Assembly (NCBI GenBank): GCA_964016985.1
Contig: OZ024821.1
Location: forward strand, 13,504,620-13,568,619
DNA: 64,000 bases
From: Anodontia alba
Taxonomy: Eukaryota; Mollusca; Bivalvia; Lucinida; Lucinidae
Reading direction: 5' to 3'
Shown: piece by piece, positions 33,769 to 45,469 of the stretch
How positions within the stretch are numbered: position 1 is the stretch's first letter
Layout: every line of letters starts with the position of its first letter
The notes under the pieces: model-generated
Databases searched by the model: none
What the model was told of the DNA's origin: nothing
What the model saw: only the letters and a program-made list of their open reading frames with translations
Program-made: the position numbers and the translations under genes

Positions 33769-34348
33769 GTTTCGGTTACGGTACAAGTTTCGAGTTAATT
33801 GGCCTTTCAGTTCAGAAGAAGAAGGGAAAATAGATTTTCAAGATGGCTGCCATATTGGATTTCTGATCGGAACGATTTTAGCTATTTTTATATCAACAAG
33901 TCATCCTGATGCTGCCTACTAATTTTCAAATCAACCAGCCCTTTGGTTCAGGAAAATAAGCAAAAAAAAAAGTTTCAAGATGGCCACCATGATGGCCATC
34001 TTGGCCGCCATGATGGCCATCTTGGATTTCCGATCCAAACAATTTAAGCTATTTTAGGTCTACAAGTCATGCGAATGCTTCCTACCAAGTTTCGAGTCAA
34101 ACGGCCATTCAGTTCAGGAGAAGCGAAAAATAGATTTTCAAGATGGCTGTCATGGCGGCCAGCTTGGATTTCTGACAGGGATGATTTTAGCTATTTTTGA
34201 TCTACAGGTCACCCTGATGCTTCCTACCTAGTTTAAAGTCAATAAGCCTTTCGGTCCAGGAGAAGAACTGAAAAATAGATTTTCAAGATGGCCACCATGG
34301 TGGCCATCTTGGATTTCCAATCAGAACAGTTTTAGCCATTTTTAATCT

Positions 34349-34575
34349 GGAGCGCTGTGGTGCAGTGGTAAAGCGTCGGACTCGAGATCGAGAGGTACCG
34401 GGTTCGATCCCCACTAACTGCAAGTGTTGTTTCCTTGAGCAAGAGACTTTATCCACATTGCTTAGTACTGGTTTCTACCCAGGAAAAAAGAGGGCCACAT
34501 GGAAGATTAGTACTAGATTACTAAATGTGTTACCCTCTATAAATAAAGTCGATTATTATTATTATTATTATTATA
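34349..34575 (+). mobile_element. Second tRNA-derived SINE type with (ATT)n tail
   Basis: The head GCGCTGTGGTGCAGTGGTAA then AGCGTCGGACTCGAGATCG and CGGGTTCGATCCCCA has A- and B-box sequences. The body includes TTGAGCAAGAGACTTTATCC, which resembles the conserved central domain shared by vertebrate V-SINE-like elements. The tail is (ATT)n. It interrupts a 145-bp unit at TTTTTAATCT/AAGTCACC. Confidence 0.75.
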
Positions 34576-35397
34576 AGTCACCCCGATGCTTCCTACCAAG
34601 TTTCAAGTCAATTGGGTCTGGGTTTAGGAGAAGAAGTGAAAACACAAGATTTTCAAGATGGCCACCATAGTGGCCACCTTGGATTACCGATCAGCATGAT
34701 CTTAGCTATTTTTAATCTACAAGTCACCATGATGCTTCCTACCTAGTTTGGAGTCAGTTGGCCCTTCGGCTCAGGAGAAGAAGCAAAAAATAGATGTTCA
34801 AGATGGGGGCCATGGTGGCCATCTTGGATTTCCGATTGGAACGATTTTAGCTATTTTTGATCTATAAGTCACCCCTATGCTTCCTACCAAGTTTCGAGTC
34901 AATTGGCATTTGGGGTTAGGAGAAGAAGCGAAAAATAGATTTTCAAGATGGCCACCATGGCGGCCATCTTGGATTTATGATCGGCACTATTTTAGCCATT
35001 TTTGATCTACAGGTCACCCGGATGCTTCCTAGCAAGTTTGGAGTCAACTGGCCTTAAGGTTCAGGAGAGGAAGCAAAAAATAGATTTTCAAGATGGCTGC
35101 CATGGTGGCCATTTTGGACATCCGATCAGCATGATTTTAGCTATTTTTGATCTACAAGTCACCCCGATGCTTCCTAGCAACTTTGGAGTCAACTGGCCTT
35201 TCGGTTCAGGAGAAGAAGCGAAAAATAGATTTTCAAGATGGCGGCCATGGCGGCCATCTTGGATTTCCGATCGGCACGATTTTAGCTATTTTTGATCTAC
35301 AAGTCACCCTGATGCTTCCTAGCAAGTTTGGAGTCAATTGGCCTTTCAGTTCAGAAGAAGCGAAAAAAAGATTTTCAAGATGGCGGCCATGGCAGGG

Positions 35398-38300
35398 GGG
35401 GCAAAATATTATATCATAAAATATAGACCCATCCATGACTTTGTGTTGAGGTTTTACGGCCCAGTCAACCCAATGGGGTCATGTCGAGCGTGGTCAGTTT
35501 ACCTAACCACACTTTTACTGGGCAGGCTTAGTCCTCTAAGCGGTTAACCAGTATTGTGCACATTCTGTCGCCAGAAACTGACAACTGCCCTTCTTGAATC
35601 AGCGGAAGGGAGAGAATGGCCATAGAAAATATTTCATGATCAATCTCCACGAAAGAATGTTGCCGACCTCGGCGGGGGTTGAACCCGTGACCTCCTGGTC
35701 TCCAGTCGGACGGCGCATCCAACTGAGCCACCGAGGCTGGCTCCATGACTTTGACCAGGCAATCATAATAGATTGCTAGAAGTAATGTAAACTGGTTCAT
35801 GTTATCATGAAAACCTCGGAAGAAGCATTTTCATCAAATGATATCCTACTTGACTTTTTAAGGGTAAGGGAGTGAGGGGAGGGGGTCAAAATATTATACT
35901 ATAATATATTGACCCGCCCATGATGTTGACCAGGCAATCATAATAGATTGCTAGAAGTACTGTAAAATATTTCCTATTATCCTGAAAATCTCTAAAAAAG
36001 AAGCATTTTCATCAAATGACATCCTACTTGACTTTTTAAGGGGTAAGGGGGTGGGGGTTTGGGGGGGGGTCAAATATTATACCATAATATATTGACCCAC
36101 CCTTGGATTTCAGCAGGCAATCATAAATGAACCCTTTAAATAATGTGAAATGTTTTCTTTTATCATGTAAACCTACAAAAAATAGCATTTTAATTAAAAA
36201 AAGATGACCAATTTGATTTTTTTTTGGGGGTAGGAGTGAGGGGAGAGGGTCAAAATGTTATACTATAATATATTGACCCGCCCATGACGTTGACCAGGCA
36301 ATCATAATAGATTGCTAGAAGTACTGTAAAATGTTTCCTGTTATCCTGAAAATCTCTAAAAAAGAAGCATTTTCATCAAATGACATCCTACTTGACTTTT
36401 TATAGGATAAGGGGGTGGGGGGTGGGGGTGGGGTGTCAAAATATTATACCATAATATATTGACCCCCCCCCCCCCCCCTCCCTGGATTTCAGCAGGCAAT
36501 CATAAATGAACCCTTTAAATAATGTGAAATGTTTTATCATGTAAACCTTCAAAAAAAAGCATTTTAATTAAATGATGACCAATCTGATTTTTTTGGGGGT
36601 AGCAGTGAGAGGGGGGGAGGGTTCCAAATTTTAAACTATAATATATTGACCCGCCCATGATGGTGACCAGGCAATCATAATGGATTGCTAGAAGTACTGT
36701 AAAATGGTTCCTGTTATCATGAAAATCTCTAAAAACGAAGCTTTTCCATAAAATGACATCCTAGTTGACTTTTTAAGGGGTAAGGAGGTGGAGGGGGGGG
36801 GGGTCAAAATATTATACCATAATATATTGACCCACCCTTGGATTTCAGCAGGCAATCATAAATGAACCCTTTAAATAATGTGAAATGTTTTCTTTTATCA
36901 TGTAAACCTACAAAAAATAGCATTTTAATTAACTGATGACCAATTTGATTTTTTTGGTGGTAGGAGTGAGGGGAGGGGGGGTCAAAATATTATACAATAA
37001 TATATTGACCCGCCCATGACGTTTACCAGGCAATCATAATAGATTGCTAGAAGTACTGTAAAATGTTTCCTGTTATCCTGAAAATCTCTAAAAAAGAAGC
37101 ATTTTCATCAAATGACATCCTAGTTGACTTTTTAAGGGATTAGGTGGGGGGTGGGGGGTCAAAATATTATACCATAATATATTGACCCCCCCTTGGATTT
37201 CAGCAGGCAATCATAAATGAACCCTTTAAATAATGTGAACTGTTTTCTTTTATCATGTAAACCTATAAAAAAAGCATTTTAATTAAATGATGACCAATTT
37301 GATTTTTTTTGGGGGTAGGAGTGAGAGGGGTGGGGGTGGGGGTGGGGGGGGGTTCAAAATATTATACTATAATATATTGACCCGCCCATGACGTTGACCA
37401 GGCAATCATAATAGATTGCTAGAAGTACTGTAAAATGTTTCCTGTTATCCTGAAAATCTCTAAAAAAGAAGCATTTTCATCAAATGACATCCTACTTGAC
37501 TTTTTATAGGATAAGGGGGTGGGGGGTGGGGGTGGGGTGTCAAAATATTATACCATAATATATTGACCCCCCCCCCCCCCCCCCTCGATTTCAGCAGGCA
37601 ATCATAAATGAACCCTTTAAATAATGTGAAATGTTTTATCATGTAAACCTTCAAAAAAAAAGCATTTTAATTAAATGATGACCAATCTGATTTTTTTGGG
37701 GGTAGCAGTGAGAGGGGGGGAGGGTTCCAAATTTTAAACTATAATATATTGACCCGCCCATGATGGTGACCAGGCAATCATAATGGATTGCTAGAAGTAC
37801 TGTAAAATGGTTCCTGTTATCATGAAAATCTCTAAAAACGAAGCTTTTCCATAAAATGACATCCTAGTTGACTTTTTAAGGGGTAAGGAGGTGGAGGGGG
37901 GGGGGGGGGGGGTCAAAATATTATACCATAATATATTGACCCACCCTTGGATTTCAGCAGGCAATCATAAATGGGCCCTTTAAATAATGTGAAATGTTTT
38001 CTTTTATCATGTAAACCTACAAAAATAGCATTTTAATTAACTGATGACCAATTTGATTTTTTTGGTGGTAGGAGTGAGGGGAGGGGGGGTCAAAATATTA
38101 TACAATAATATATTGACCCGCCCATGACGTTTACCAGGCAATCATAATAGATTGCTAGAAGTACTGTAAAATGTTTCCTGTTATCCTGAAAATCTCTAAA
38201 AAAGAAGCATTTTCATCAAATGACATCCTAGTTGACTTTTTAAGGGATTAGGTGGGGGGTGGGGGGTCAAAATATTATACCATAATATATTGACCCCCCC

Positions 38301-38600
38301 TTGGATTTCAGCAGGCAATCATAAATGAACCCTTTAAATAATGTGAACTGTTTTCTTTTATCATGTAAACCTATAAAAAAAGCATTTTAATTAAATGATG
38401 ACCAATTTGATTTTTTTTGGGGGTAGGAGTGAGAGGGGTGGGGGTGGGGGTGGGGGGGGGTGTTCAAAATATTATACTATAATATATTGACCCGCCCATG
38501 ATGGTGACCAGGTAATCATAATAGATTGCTAGAAGCACTGTAAAATGGTTCCTGTTATCATGAAAATCTCTAAAAACGAAGCATTTTAATCAAAAGAAGA
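35398..38600 (+). repeat. ATTATA palindromic satellite, plus-oriented arm
   Basis: The core TCAAAATATTATACCATAAT + ATATTGACCC is an inverted repeat in itself and recurs about every 184 bp. Alternate spacers (GCCCATGACGTTGACCAGGC and CTTGGATTTCAGCAGGCAAT) make a 368-bp dimer, and three dimers make a block of about 1102 bp repeated nearly unchanged (36270-37371 against 37372-38473). G-runs (GGGGTGGGGGTGGGG) precede most cores. Confidence 0.85.
35444..35742 (-). mobile_element. tRNA-derived SINE, copy 4
   Basis: Perfect 11-bp target-site duplication CCATGACTTTG at 35433-35443 and 35743-35753. Inserted in the satellite, so younger than it. Confidence 0.93.
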
Positions 38601-38639
38601 AATTACAGCTAAGGAAAGTTGAGCCTGTAATGTTAATGT

Positions 38640-39891
38640 ATGATATTTTAAGTCAATGTCAGGGGTGGGTCAATATATTATGGTATAATATTCTGACCCC
38701 CCCCCCCCCCCCCCCCACCTCCCCTCCTTAGCCAACCCCACATCAAAAAGTGAAATGCATTTTTCATGTCGTCATGATAAAATGAACAAACTCATTTTAT
38801 TTACGGCAATCATATTGCCTGTTCAAATCCTGGGGTGGGTCAATATATTATGGTATAATATTTTGACCCCCCCCCCTCCCCCACCACCCCATAAAAATTG
38901 AAAAAGGATGTCATTGATTGAAAATGTATTTCTTTTAGGGTTTCATGGTAATAGGATCTACTTCACAATATTTCTAGCAATGTTGTATGATTTCCAGGTC
39001 AGAATCAGGGGTGGGTCAATATATTATGGTATAATATTTTGACCCCCATCCCGCCCACTCCCATCCCATAAAATTGAAATAGGACGTCATTGACTGAAAA
39101 TGATTTTCTCAGGGTTTCATGGTAAAAGGATCTGTTTCACATTATTTCTAGCAATGTTGTATGATTGCTAGATCCGAATCAGGGGTGGGTCAATATATTA
39201 TGGTATAATATTTTGACCCCATCCCCCTCCTCAGCCCACCCCACATCAAAAAATTAAAAGGGATGTCATTTCATGATAATCCATTGTCCATTTCTTCATA
39301 TAAAAGGATCTATTTCATATTTTTGCAGGGATCCTTTTGGTTTGCCTGTTCTAATCCAGGGGTGGGTCAGTATATTATGGTATAATATTTTGACCCTCCC
39401 GCCCCCCCCCCCCCCCTATGCTCACCTCCTGGCATTTTATTAATTGTTTTTCTTTTTTTTTAGATTTTCATGTTGCAAATCAACCATTTCACAGTATTTC
39501 CAGCAATGTATTATGATTGCCAGGTCAATGTCAGGGGTGGGTCGATATATTATGGTATAATATTCTAACCCCCCCCCCCCCCCCCCACCCCCTCCTTAGC
39601 CAACCCCACATCAAAAAGTGAAATGAATTTTTCATGTCGTCATAATAAAACGAACGAATTCATATTATTTACGACCATCATTTATGATTGCCTGTTCAAA
39701 TCCTGGGGTGGGTCAATATATTATGGTATAATATTTTGACCCCCCCCCCCCCACCCCATTCCATAAAAAATGAAAAAGGACGCCATTGATTGAAAATGGG
39801 TTTTTTTTTAGGATTTCATGGTAATTGGATCCATTTCACATTATTTCTAGCAATGTCGTATGATTGCCAGGTTAGAATCAGGGGTGGGCCA
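38640..39891 (-). repeat. ATTATA palindromic satellite, inverted arm
   Basis: From 38640 the core appears as its complement (GGGTCAATATATTATGGTAT + AATATTTTGACCC) every 173 bp or so, with C-runs following and spacers that complement those of the left arm. The switch point lies at about 38590-38650. The assembly gap follows. Confidence 0.8.
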
Positions 39892-40091
39892 NNNNNNNNN
39901 NNNNNNNNNNNNNNNNNNNNNNNNNNNNNNNNNNNNNNNNNNNNNNNNNNNNNNNNNNNNNNNNNNNNNNNNNNNNNNNNNNNNNNNNNNNNNNNNNNNN
40001 NNNNNNNNNNNNNNNNNNNNNNNNNNNNNNNNNNNNNNNNNNNNNNNNNNNNNNNNNNNNNNNNNNNNNNNNNNNNNNNNNNNNNNNNNNN
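39892..40091. other. Assembly gap (200 N)
   Basis: Exactly 200 N, probably a placeholder of unknown true length. It sits in C-run-rich satellite, so collapse of the array is likely. Confidence 0.99.
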
Positions 40092-40338
40092 CCCAACCCC
40101 CTAAACCCTCCCTCAAAAATTAAAGTGGACGAATTATTTTCCAAACATTATTTTTAATGCTGTTTTAATAAATGAATCCATTCTACATGTGTTATATCAT
40201 TCCTTAAGAAAGATAGCTGGGCGGGTCAAAATATTATGGGGCGGGTCAAAATATTACAGTAATATATTGACCCGCGGGTCATAATATTATGACCCACGGG
40301 TCAGTTTTTAGGTGGGTCAAAATATTATATGACACCGG
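40092..40338. repeat. Satellite remnants with dense GGGTCA palindromes
   Basis: GGGCGGGTCAAAATATTA and TAATATATTGACCCGCGGGT then CATAATATTATGACCCACGG pack several inverted cores in 110 bp, ending GGTGGGTCAAAATATTATAT. Confidence 0.75.
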
Positions 40339-40344
40339 TATCGT

Positions 40345-40975
40345 CCTGAGCGCAACATTCAGTTGTGGACCGTGGAGATACTGCCGTGTCTGTTTCTCTG
40401 CTGTCTGAGGCCACAGCCTGATGAGTACATGTATCTGTAGAATGTGGGGGAGTACCCTGTTTGCTGTTGTGAGGGTCTGTGGACTCCATAGGTCTTGTCT
40501 GTCTGTGCCGTCTTCCTGATTGTGACCTCCTCGTGCTCTCTGCCCATCTGGGTTCCTCTGCTAGGGTACAGAAGGCTGTGTTGTTAAACCTCCCGGGGTT
40601 CCACCAAAGTAATGCAAAGGGATGCCACTGTACATAGGGACCTGTTGATTCTGTTGGTTGTACGTGTAGGGAACAGTAGAGAGTTCAGCCCATTAAAGGG
40701 TAGAAAGTAGCCATAGGGATTCTGCTGAACCATAGGGTAGGTTGATCCAGGTTGAGGTAACAAAAACGGGTTCTGTGTCATATGGGTAAAGTTGTTACTG
40801 TGCATATAGCTGGGTGGATCAGCTGAGGTCCACACTGCCAGGGGGATGGTTGCCTCTGCTGTTGCACATTCAACTCCAGGTTATAAACTCTGCTTCGCAG
40901 AAGATCAATTTCCATTAGCTGTACTTGTTCTTTTAATATCTGGATTTCATTGGGGTCACCATGGGAGTTGGTTTA
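40345..40975 (-). pseudogene. Probable ORF1 region of the split LINE
   Basis: Minus strand from about 40960: NEIQILKEQVQLMEIDLLRS + RVYNLELNVQQQRQ, a short leucine-rich coiled coil, then Q/P/N-rich frames (FLLPQPGSTYPMVQQNPYGY) and a basic S/R/T-rich part. The frames are broken. A coiled coil with a low-complexity tail upstream of the endonuclease fits a LINE ORF1. The assignment rests mainly on position: the outer array breaks at 29866 and resumes at 40976, so this piece and 29867-33177 were probably one insertion. Confidence 0.55.
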
Positions 40976-41310
40976 GGGGAGCGGAACCATTTATGCAATT
41001 TTGGTAAAGGGGCATGAGAGGAACATTTCTGTGAAACTATATATATTTTGAAGTCGGGCCATTGGCCTGGGAGGAGATGTCGTTCAAAGGTTTTTCTATT
41101 TTAAGCTCTGGCAGCCATTTTGTTTAGCGGATCGGAACCATTTTGGCAATTTTGGTAGAGGGTCACCCAAGGAACATTCCTGTAAAATTATTTTAAAATC
41201 CATTCACTGGTCTTGAGGAGATGTGTTTTAAGTAAATTGTTGACAGACGCACGACGGACGAAGACCGGTCACAAAAGCTCACCTTGAACCTTTGGCTCAG
41301 GTGAGCTAAA
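40976..41310 (+). mobile_element. Array-bearing element, 3' part (outer layer of the nest)
   Basis: GGAGCGGAACCATTTATGCA resumes the unit interrupted at 29866. The tail reads GACGGACGAAGACCGGTCAC then CCTTTGGCTCAGGTGAGCTA. Confidence 0.8.
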
Positions 41311-41873
41311 AACTGCAGGAAATGGAGGGGAAACTCTGATCATATGCCAGAATCTAATCAGTGTGCATCTGATGCTCCATCTAATTAGACCATTTGCTCA
41401 GGCCTGTCTGTCCAAATACTTAGGGTAAATACAGATTAAAGAGCTCAACTTATACCAAACAAAAAAGTCTGTTTTCTTATAATTGTCAGTTTATACACAA
41501 CAAAACAACAGGTGGGAATTAGTTGTTTCATTTATTAAATACATCTTTCTTTGGGGACTACTCACTTGATCATTGTAAACGCTGAACATTTCTCTGTTAA
41601 CCTTATTTAGCTTCTTACTTCCCACGACAAACATACAGACCTTTGGTGGTCTTATAGTCCAGGATGTCTGACTCCACCCTTGCCTTTAGCAAATGAAGGA
41701 CGAGTCAGATGAGTCCAGCTTTGGAAATGGACCATGTATAGGAGTAAATCACCAAGGAGTGGACTGAAATTTCCCTGTTTGCAACAATGGATTGGATGAA
41801 GTGACCCTCAGACTGGCACATGAATTAGGTTGATCAACAACCAAGCAGACACGAGATTCTCATAACAAGAGGC
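41311..41873. other. Spacer with a possible metalloprotease exon remnant
   Basis: At about 41695-41835 (+) one frame reads SDESSFGNGPCIGVNHQGVD, stop, NFPVCNNGLDEVTLRLAHEL + G. The block resembles the HExxH-preceding region of ADAM-type metalloproteases, but the terminal HExxH His is not encoded and a stop interrupts it. A weak acceptor (CCTTTAG) precedes. No other gene seen. Confidence 0.25.
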
Positions 41874-43724
41874 CCACGGGCCACGGGTCGCTCACCTGAG
41901 TGACACAGTCACTGCAGATATGCAGATGTTATGCAACATTTTTCCAATCCTGTCATCGCAACTAATGAAAAGATCATCATTTAAGCAGTTCTTTATTTTG
42001 AAGAAGATATATGGCATGCCAGTCAATTGAGGGTGATCATTTGAACAAACTCTAAATGGCAGCCAGCTTGGAATTACAATCGGCACGATTTTAGCTATTT
42101 TTGATCTACGAGTCACCCCAATGCTTCCTAACAAGTTTCGAGTCAACTGGCCTTTCAGTTCAGGAGAAGAGGCGAAAAATAGATTTTCAAGATGGCCGCC
42201 ATGGCGGCCATCTTGGATATCCGATTGGCATAATTTTAGCTATTTTTGATCTACAAGTCACCCCAATGTCTCCTACGATGTTTGGAGTCAATTGGCCTTT
42301 CGGTGCAGGAGAAGAAGCTAAATATAGATTTTCAAGATGGCAGCCATGGTGGCCATCTGGGATTTCTGATCAGAACGATTTTAGCTACATTTGACCTACA
42401 AGTCAACCTGATGCTTCCTACTAAGTTTCGAGTCAAGTGACTTTTGGGTTTAGGAGAAGAAGGGAAAAATAGATTTTCAAGATAGACGCCATGGCGGCCA
42501 TCTTGGATTTACGATCGGCATGATTTTAGCTATTTTTGATCTACAAGTCACCCAAATGCTTCCTACCAAGTGTGGAGTCAACTGGCCTTTCGGTTCAGGA
42601 GAATCAGCGAAAAATAGATTTTCAAGATGGCTGCCATGGCGCCCATCCTGGTTTTACGATCGGCATGATTTTAGCTATTTTTGATCTACAAGTCACCCCG
42701 ATGCTTCCTACGAAGTTTGGAGTCAACTGGCCTTTCGGTTCAGGAGAAGAAGCGAAAAATAGATTTTCAAGATGGCTGCCATGGCAGCCATCTTGGATTT
42801 CCGATAGGCACGATTTTTGCTATTTTTGATCTATAAGTCACCCCAATGCCTCCTACCAAGTTTGGGGTCAACTAGCTTTTGGGTTTAGGAGTTTAAGCGA
42901 AAAATAGATTTTCAAGATGGCGGCCATGGCGGCCATCTTGGATTTCCGATCTGCACGATTTTAGCTATTTTTGATCTACAAGTAATCCTGATGCTTCCTA
43001 GCAAGTTTGGAGTCAATTGGCCTTTCGGTTCAGGAGAAGAAGCAAAAAATAGATTTTCAAGATGGCCGCCATGGCGACCATCTTGGATTTCTGATCGGCA
43101 CGATTTTAGCTACTTTTGATCTACAAGTCACCCTGATACTTCCTAGCAAGTTTGGAGTCAACTGGCCTTTCGGTTCAGGAGAAGAAGCGAAAAATAGATT
43201 TTCAAGATGGCGGCCATGGCGTCCATCTTGGATTTCCGATCGGCACGATTTTAGCTATTTTTGATCTACAAGTCACCCTGATGCTTCCTAGCAAGTTTGG
43301 AGTCAACTGGCCTTTTGGTTCAGGAGAAGAAGCGAAAAATAGATTTTCAAGATGGTGGCCATGGCGGCCATCTTGGATTTCCGATCGGCACGATTTTAGC
43401 TACTTTTGATTTACAAGTCACCCTGATGCTTCCTCGCAAGTTTGGAGTCAATTGGCCTTTCGGTTCAGGAGAAGAAGCGAAAAATAGATTTTCAAGATGG
43501 CGGCCATGGCAGCCATCTTGGATTTCCGATCGGAACGATTTTAGCTATTTTTGATCTACAAGTCACCTCGATGCTTCCTACCAAGTATCAAGTCAATTGG
43601 CCCAGGGGTGTAGGAGGAGTAGGCTTTTAAAGCAATTGTTGACGCCGCACGACGGACGACGGACTACGGACATTGACTGACCACAATAGCTCACCATGAG
43701 CACTTCGTGCTCAGGTGAGCTAAT
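41874..43724 (+). mobile_element. Complete 145-bp-unit element
   Basis: Head AACAAGAGGCCCACGGGCC with hairpin GGCCC/GGGCC, then GTCGCTCACCTGAG. About eleven units, with exact 145-bp spacing in 43001-43436 (GCAAG at 43001, 43146, 43291, 43436). The tail GAGCACTTCGTGCTCAGGTG + AGCTAA has the hairpin GAGCAC/GTGCTC. Units hold GATGGCGGCCATGGCGGCCA palindromes. All frames of 80-100 residues here are repeat translations. Confidence 0.88.
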
Positions 43725-44224
43725 AAGAGATGCAAGCCTGGGAAATAATTCAGACCAAATGAATACAGTATTTTTGGGACTTAAGAAGACTTTGGAGAAT
43801 TTAAGAAAACAGATCAAGTGATTAGCCCCTTGATAAATTGTACACATGTATAACAGAAGCTACAGTAAATGTCCTAAAATTTCAAACACTTTATTCCATA
43901 CTTTTTGTGGCTTAAATTTTGCTTTTATGCAGTTGTTTCTTAAAATACTTTGTGGAATGGCAAACAGTGTAGACCTTGATCAGGAGCAGTCTGTTCTCAG
44001 TCTACAATGTTTGCACATGCCGTTTTGTCAGAAACTCTGATATACAAAATTTTTGGACATTTATAAGTTTATAAATTATATACTGGATTAACATTATTTT
44101 TGTAATGCAGGATTACACTTGTATTACATGCATATGTACATTTGTATTATACACTGATGGCCTCTTGGAAGATTAGCTATATAATGTGCTAAATGTTGTT
44201 ACCCTTGTTGTACAAAGTTTTTTC
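43725..44224. other. Spacer with a worn family A MITE centre
   Basis: 43958-44013: GGCAAACAGTGTAGACCTTG ATCAGGAGC ... GTCTACAATGTTTGC. Otherwise AT-rich, nothing recognised. Confidence 0.5.
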
Positions 44225-45379
44225 TATGGCAAGCCGTTTTACTATTTATTCTAAAAATCAGATATCTGATTTAATATATCAGATATCTTATATAATATAT
44301 AAGATATCTGATATATTATATCAGATATCCTATATAAATAAGATATCTTATATGTCAATTAAGATATCTTATATGCTATATAAGATATCTGATATACTAT
44401 ATAAGATATATCTTAATTGGCATATAAGATACTTATACGCTATATAAGATATCTGATATGCTATACAAGATATCTTATATAGGATATAAGATATCTTATT
44501 TACTAAAGAATATATCTCATTTATTCAATTAAATAAGATATCTTATTTAGTGTATCAGATATCTTATTTAGTATATCCGATATCTATATTAATATATTAG
44601 ACATCTTATTTAACACAAATAAGATATCTTATATGGTTAATAAGATACCTTATATATGGAGTTAAATAAGATATCTAATATGATATATCAGATATCTTAT
44701 ATAGAATATAAAATATATAGGATATAAGATATCTGATATACTAATTCTGATATCAAATCCTATATTAGATATCTTATATCCTATATAAGATATCTGATAT
44801 AATGCATTTAAATAGCAAGCCGTTTTACTAATTATTCTAAAAATCAGATATCTGATTTAATAATTTAGATACCTTATATAATATATAAGCTATCTGATAT
44901 ATTATATTAGATATCTTATATAAAATAGATATCTTACATGTCAATTAAGATATCTAATATGCTATATCAGATATCTAAATTGACATATAAAATATCTAAA
45001 ATGCTATTTATAGGATATAAGATATCTCATTTACTAAAGAGGATATCTCATTTATTCAATCAAATAAGATATCTCATTTAGTATATAAGATATCTTATTT
45101 ATATTAGATATCTTTATTAAGAAATAAAATATCTTATTTAACAAATAAGCTATCTTATATGGCAAATTAGATATCTTATATGCGGAGTTAAATAAGATAT
45201 CTCATATATTATATCAGATGTCTTATATAGGATATATCTAATATAGGATATAAGATATCTGAATTAGTATACCAAATATCTTATATCCTATATTAGATAT
45301 CTTATATCCTATAAAAGATATCTGATATAATATATAAGATATCTATTTTGCTTAATAAACAGTAAAAAGGCTTGCCATA
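44225..45379. mobile_element. GATATC-palindrome element, copy 2 (dimer)
   Basis: Ends TATGGCAAGCCGTTTTACTA and the complement of TATGGCAAGCCTTTTTACTG. Two units, the second starting at about 44814 (AGCAAGCCGTTTTACTA); the right end of unit 1 has been lost there. The internal order of variants (for example CTAAAGAATATATCTCATTT then ATTCAATTAAATAAGATATC) matches copy 1. No clear target duplication (TTTTTTC against CTTACTT). Confidence 0.85.
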
Positions 45380-45469
45380 CTTACTTACTTACAAACCTAA
45401 AAAAGGCCAAATACCACTAAAAGAAAGTTCCTTTTCTCGTGTAATTATTTCATAAATTCTGTACAATTT

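Larger units (their letters stand above)
33178..35397 (+). mobile_element. 145-bp-unit element inserted in the LINE (no tail)
   Basis: Head AACAAGAGGCCCACGGGCCA then CGGGTCGCTCACCTGAG, as at 41874. Units read CGATCGGCACGATTTTAGCT ... CACCCTGATGCTTCCTAGCA ... TTTTCAAGATGGCGGCCATG. It ends abruptly in GGCCATGGCAGGGGGGG where the ATTATA satellite begins, so its tail is missing. Confidence 0.8.

Noticed and set aside
34365..34440. A tRNA gene at the TGGTGCAGTGGTAAAGC / GGTTCGATCCC boxes
   Set aside because: The head is followed by a SINE body and an (ATT)n tail and is inserted in an array; acceptor-stem pairing was not convincing. It is a SINE.
36400..36480. Functional G-quadruplex promoter
   Set aside because: G-runs recur in every satellite unit and no gene is near, so they are a repeat property.
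39790..40144. Frames across 39892-40091
   Set aside because: They read through 200 N of an assembly gap.
42101..43630. A family of 62-97-residue proteins (ESTGLSVQEKKRKIDFQDGG)
   Set aside because: Frames follow the 145-bp unit, overlap in phase and recur in every array of this type. No independent coding evidence.
44193..44447. An 84-residue protein rich in I, Y, S and K
   Set aside because: Translation of AGATATCT repeats only.
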